NCBI GenBank assembly: GCA_035456265.1
Contig: DATIDP010000032.1
Span: 1-6,901, forward strand
Origin: DASUPK01 sp035456265
GTDB lineage: Bacteria; Actinomycetota; Thermoleophilia; Solirubrobacterales; 70-9
Reading direction: 5' to 3'
DNA length: 6,901 nucleotides
Below the pieces are notes generated by a model that was given only the letters and a program-made list of their open reading frames with translations, was not told the origin of the DNA and made no database searches. Below are positions 6,422 to 6,901 of this stretch, piece after piece. The position numbers and the translations under genes are program-made. Numbering within the stretch: position 1 is the stretch's first letter; the number at the start of each line of letters is the position of its first letter.

Positions 6422-6456
6422 GCGCGAAGGCCGACCCTCTCACGCTGGCTTCGCGC
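6422..6456. repeat. Leader hairpin upstream of the secreted-protein gene
   Basis: GCGCGAAG (6422-6429) is complementary to CTTCGCGC (6449-6456), and CC (6431-6432) pairs with GG (6447-6448) after a single bulged G. This gives a stem of about 10 pairs with a 14-base loop, located 26-60 bases upstream of the ATG and just before the Shine-Dalgarno. It could stabilise the mRNA or modulate ribosome access. No U-tract follows, so it is not an intrinsic terminator. Confidence 0.45.
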
Positions 6457-6489
6457 CCTCTCTGGAAGCACCATCGGATTGAACAACGT

Positions 6490-6503
6490 CGTCACCGGTG
6501 ACG
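6490..6503. promoter_or_regulatory. 14-bp perfect palindrome, candidate operator
   Basis: CGTCACCGGTGACG is a perfect 14-bp dyad lying 94-107 bases upstream of the secreted-protein ATG, between that gene and the remnant to the right. Its position suits a binding site for a dimeric transcription factor. No promoter hexamers can be confidently placed beside it. A shorter related dyad (GTCAC-C-GTGAC, 1025-1035) covers the start of the PAP2 gene and may be chance. Confidence 0.4.
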
Positions 6504-6525
6504 GGGGCGGTCACGCCTCCTATGC

Positions 6526-6719
6526 TCACAACGATTCCAGCGTGGTCTCGTGACACGTTACGGCGTTGGGCTCGCCAAAGATGAAGTCGTCCATCACGAG
6601 GAGGTCCCGACCTCCCTTCTCGTCTCCGCCGAGGGCGCTGCGCCGCTCCGGATCCTGACCCGCGCGGCCGCCTCGTCAAGGAAGCGGACGCCGAGGAACG
6701 ACAACAAGAACGAACCGCC
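6526..6719 (-). pseudogene. Frameshifted C-terminal remnant of an extracellular-type protein
   Basis: Two minus-strand frames join into one plausible protein tail. From 6719 one frame reads GGSFLLSFLGVRFLDEAA and then ARVRIRSG. Near 6650 sense passes to the frame reading SALGGDEKGGRDLLVMDDFI and then FGEPNAVTC, ending at TGA 6526-6528. A single missing base around 6645-6655 would restore it as ...RVRIRSG-x-SALGGDE.... The combination 'SFLGVRF ... ARVRI-x-SGN-x-ALG ... DVVVMDDFIYGEP' is one I associate with C-terminal beta-rich domains of secreted bacterial proteins, including PEP-CTERM and choice-of-anchor types. There is no start codon or N-terminal domain, and only 13 bases separate it from the preceding stop. 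It is therefore a fragment of a longer gene, left by deletion or misassembly. Family naming is from memory and tentative. Confidence 0.5.
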
Positions 6720-6732
6720 TCTGGCCTTCGCC

Positions 6733-6901
6733 CTACGGAGTGGCGATGAAGTTCTGAGTCCGCGAGGTTGCGGGGCCCGAGGTACCGCTTCCCGAGCCGA
6801 ACGCGAACTGGCTGACCTGCCAAACCTGGTTCGCCGTTGCCGGATCGGGGGTCGCGGCGGCGTAATCGCCCCAGCGACAGAACTGAGTTGCCGAACTGCA
6901 A
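6733..6901 (-). CDS. C-terminus of a probable exported protein, N-terminus beyond window
   Basis: The last 55 codons of a gene enter from the right edge and end at TAG 6733-6735. The protein has CSSATQFCRWGDYAAATPDP, then NQVWQVSQFAFGSGSG, and ends TSRTQNFIATP. Two cysteines, a WGDY-x-x-A-x-PDP turn, a VW-x-x-x-QF strand and an R-T-x-NF terminal strand resemble the C-terminal end of large secreted proteins in Thermoleophilia-type actinobacteria, where 'WGDY-G-ASPDP ... W-T-NW' endings recur. A Gly/Ser-rich linker (SGSGTSGPATS) interrupts the strands. Nothing can be said about catalysis because the body of the protein is missing. A competing open frame on the same strand (6440-6901) is Arg/Ser-rich and without family features, so I prefer this one. 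Confidence 0.55.
   Translation of the reverse strand, partial: CSSATQFCRWGDYAAATPDPATANQVWQVSQFAFGSGSGTSGPATSRTQNFIATP

Noticed and set aside
6440..6901. 153-codon minus-strand open frame at the right edge
   Set aside because: It is Arg/Ser-rich and featureless. Two other frames of the same strand carry recognisable protein-tail motifs instead.

Overview
The window is GC-rich DNA, with strong third-position GC bias and long spurious antisense frames opposite every real gene. This suits a soil or sediment actinobacterium. The NTF2-like protein opening MSEENVELV, the PAP2 subtype, a probable leaderless small gene and the exported-protein tails recall Thermoleophilia (Solirubrobacterales/Gaiellales). 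That placement is an inference from recall, not a search.

Left two thirds (1-5112): five genes run in a row on the minus strand. In transcription order they are a medium-chain-type acyl-CoA synthetase (5112-3670), a 12-helix MFS transporter (3673-2492, ATGA overlap with the synthetase), a HemL-like class III aminotransferase (2459-1062), a PAP2-family membrane phosphatase (1029-417, broken by one extra base in a C5 run) and an NTF2/SnoaL-like protein (376 to the window edge). Gaps are 30-40 bp or less, so they look like one operon. The first three could import a small carboxylate or amino acid, transaminate it and activate it as a CoA thioester. The substrate cannot be read from sequence.

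Divergent spacer (5113-5249): it holds an 8-bp inverted repeat directly followed by a perfect 12-bp tandem duplication. After these comes a TAGACT -10-like hexamer placed for leaderless expression of a plus-strand small membrane protein starting GTG at 5250. The conserved-looking part of that protein fades near 5400.

Right end (about 5400-6901): this part looks eroded and accessory. On the minus strand it holds the C-terminus of an exported protein (entering from the right edge, stop at 6733), a frameshifted remnant of a second extracellular-type protein tail (6719-6526), an intact secreted protein with six almost evenly spaced cysteines (6396-5932, strong double Shine-Dalgarno), and a start-less open frame carrying a C-x4-C-x9-C-x2-HY zinc-binding motif (5931-5602). 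No RNA gene, CRISPR array, transposase or complete mobile element was recognised.
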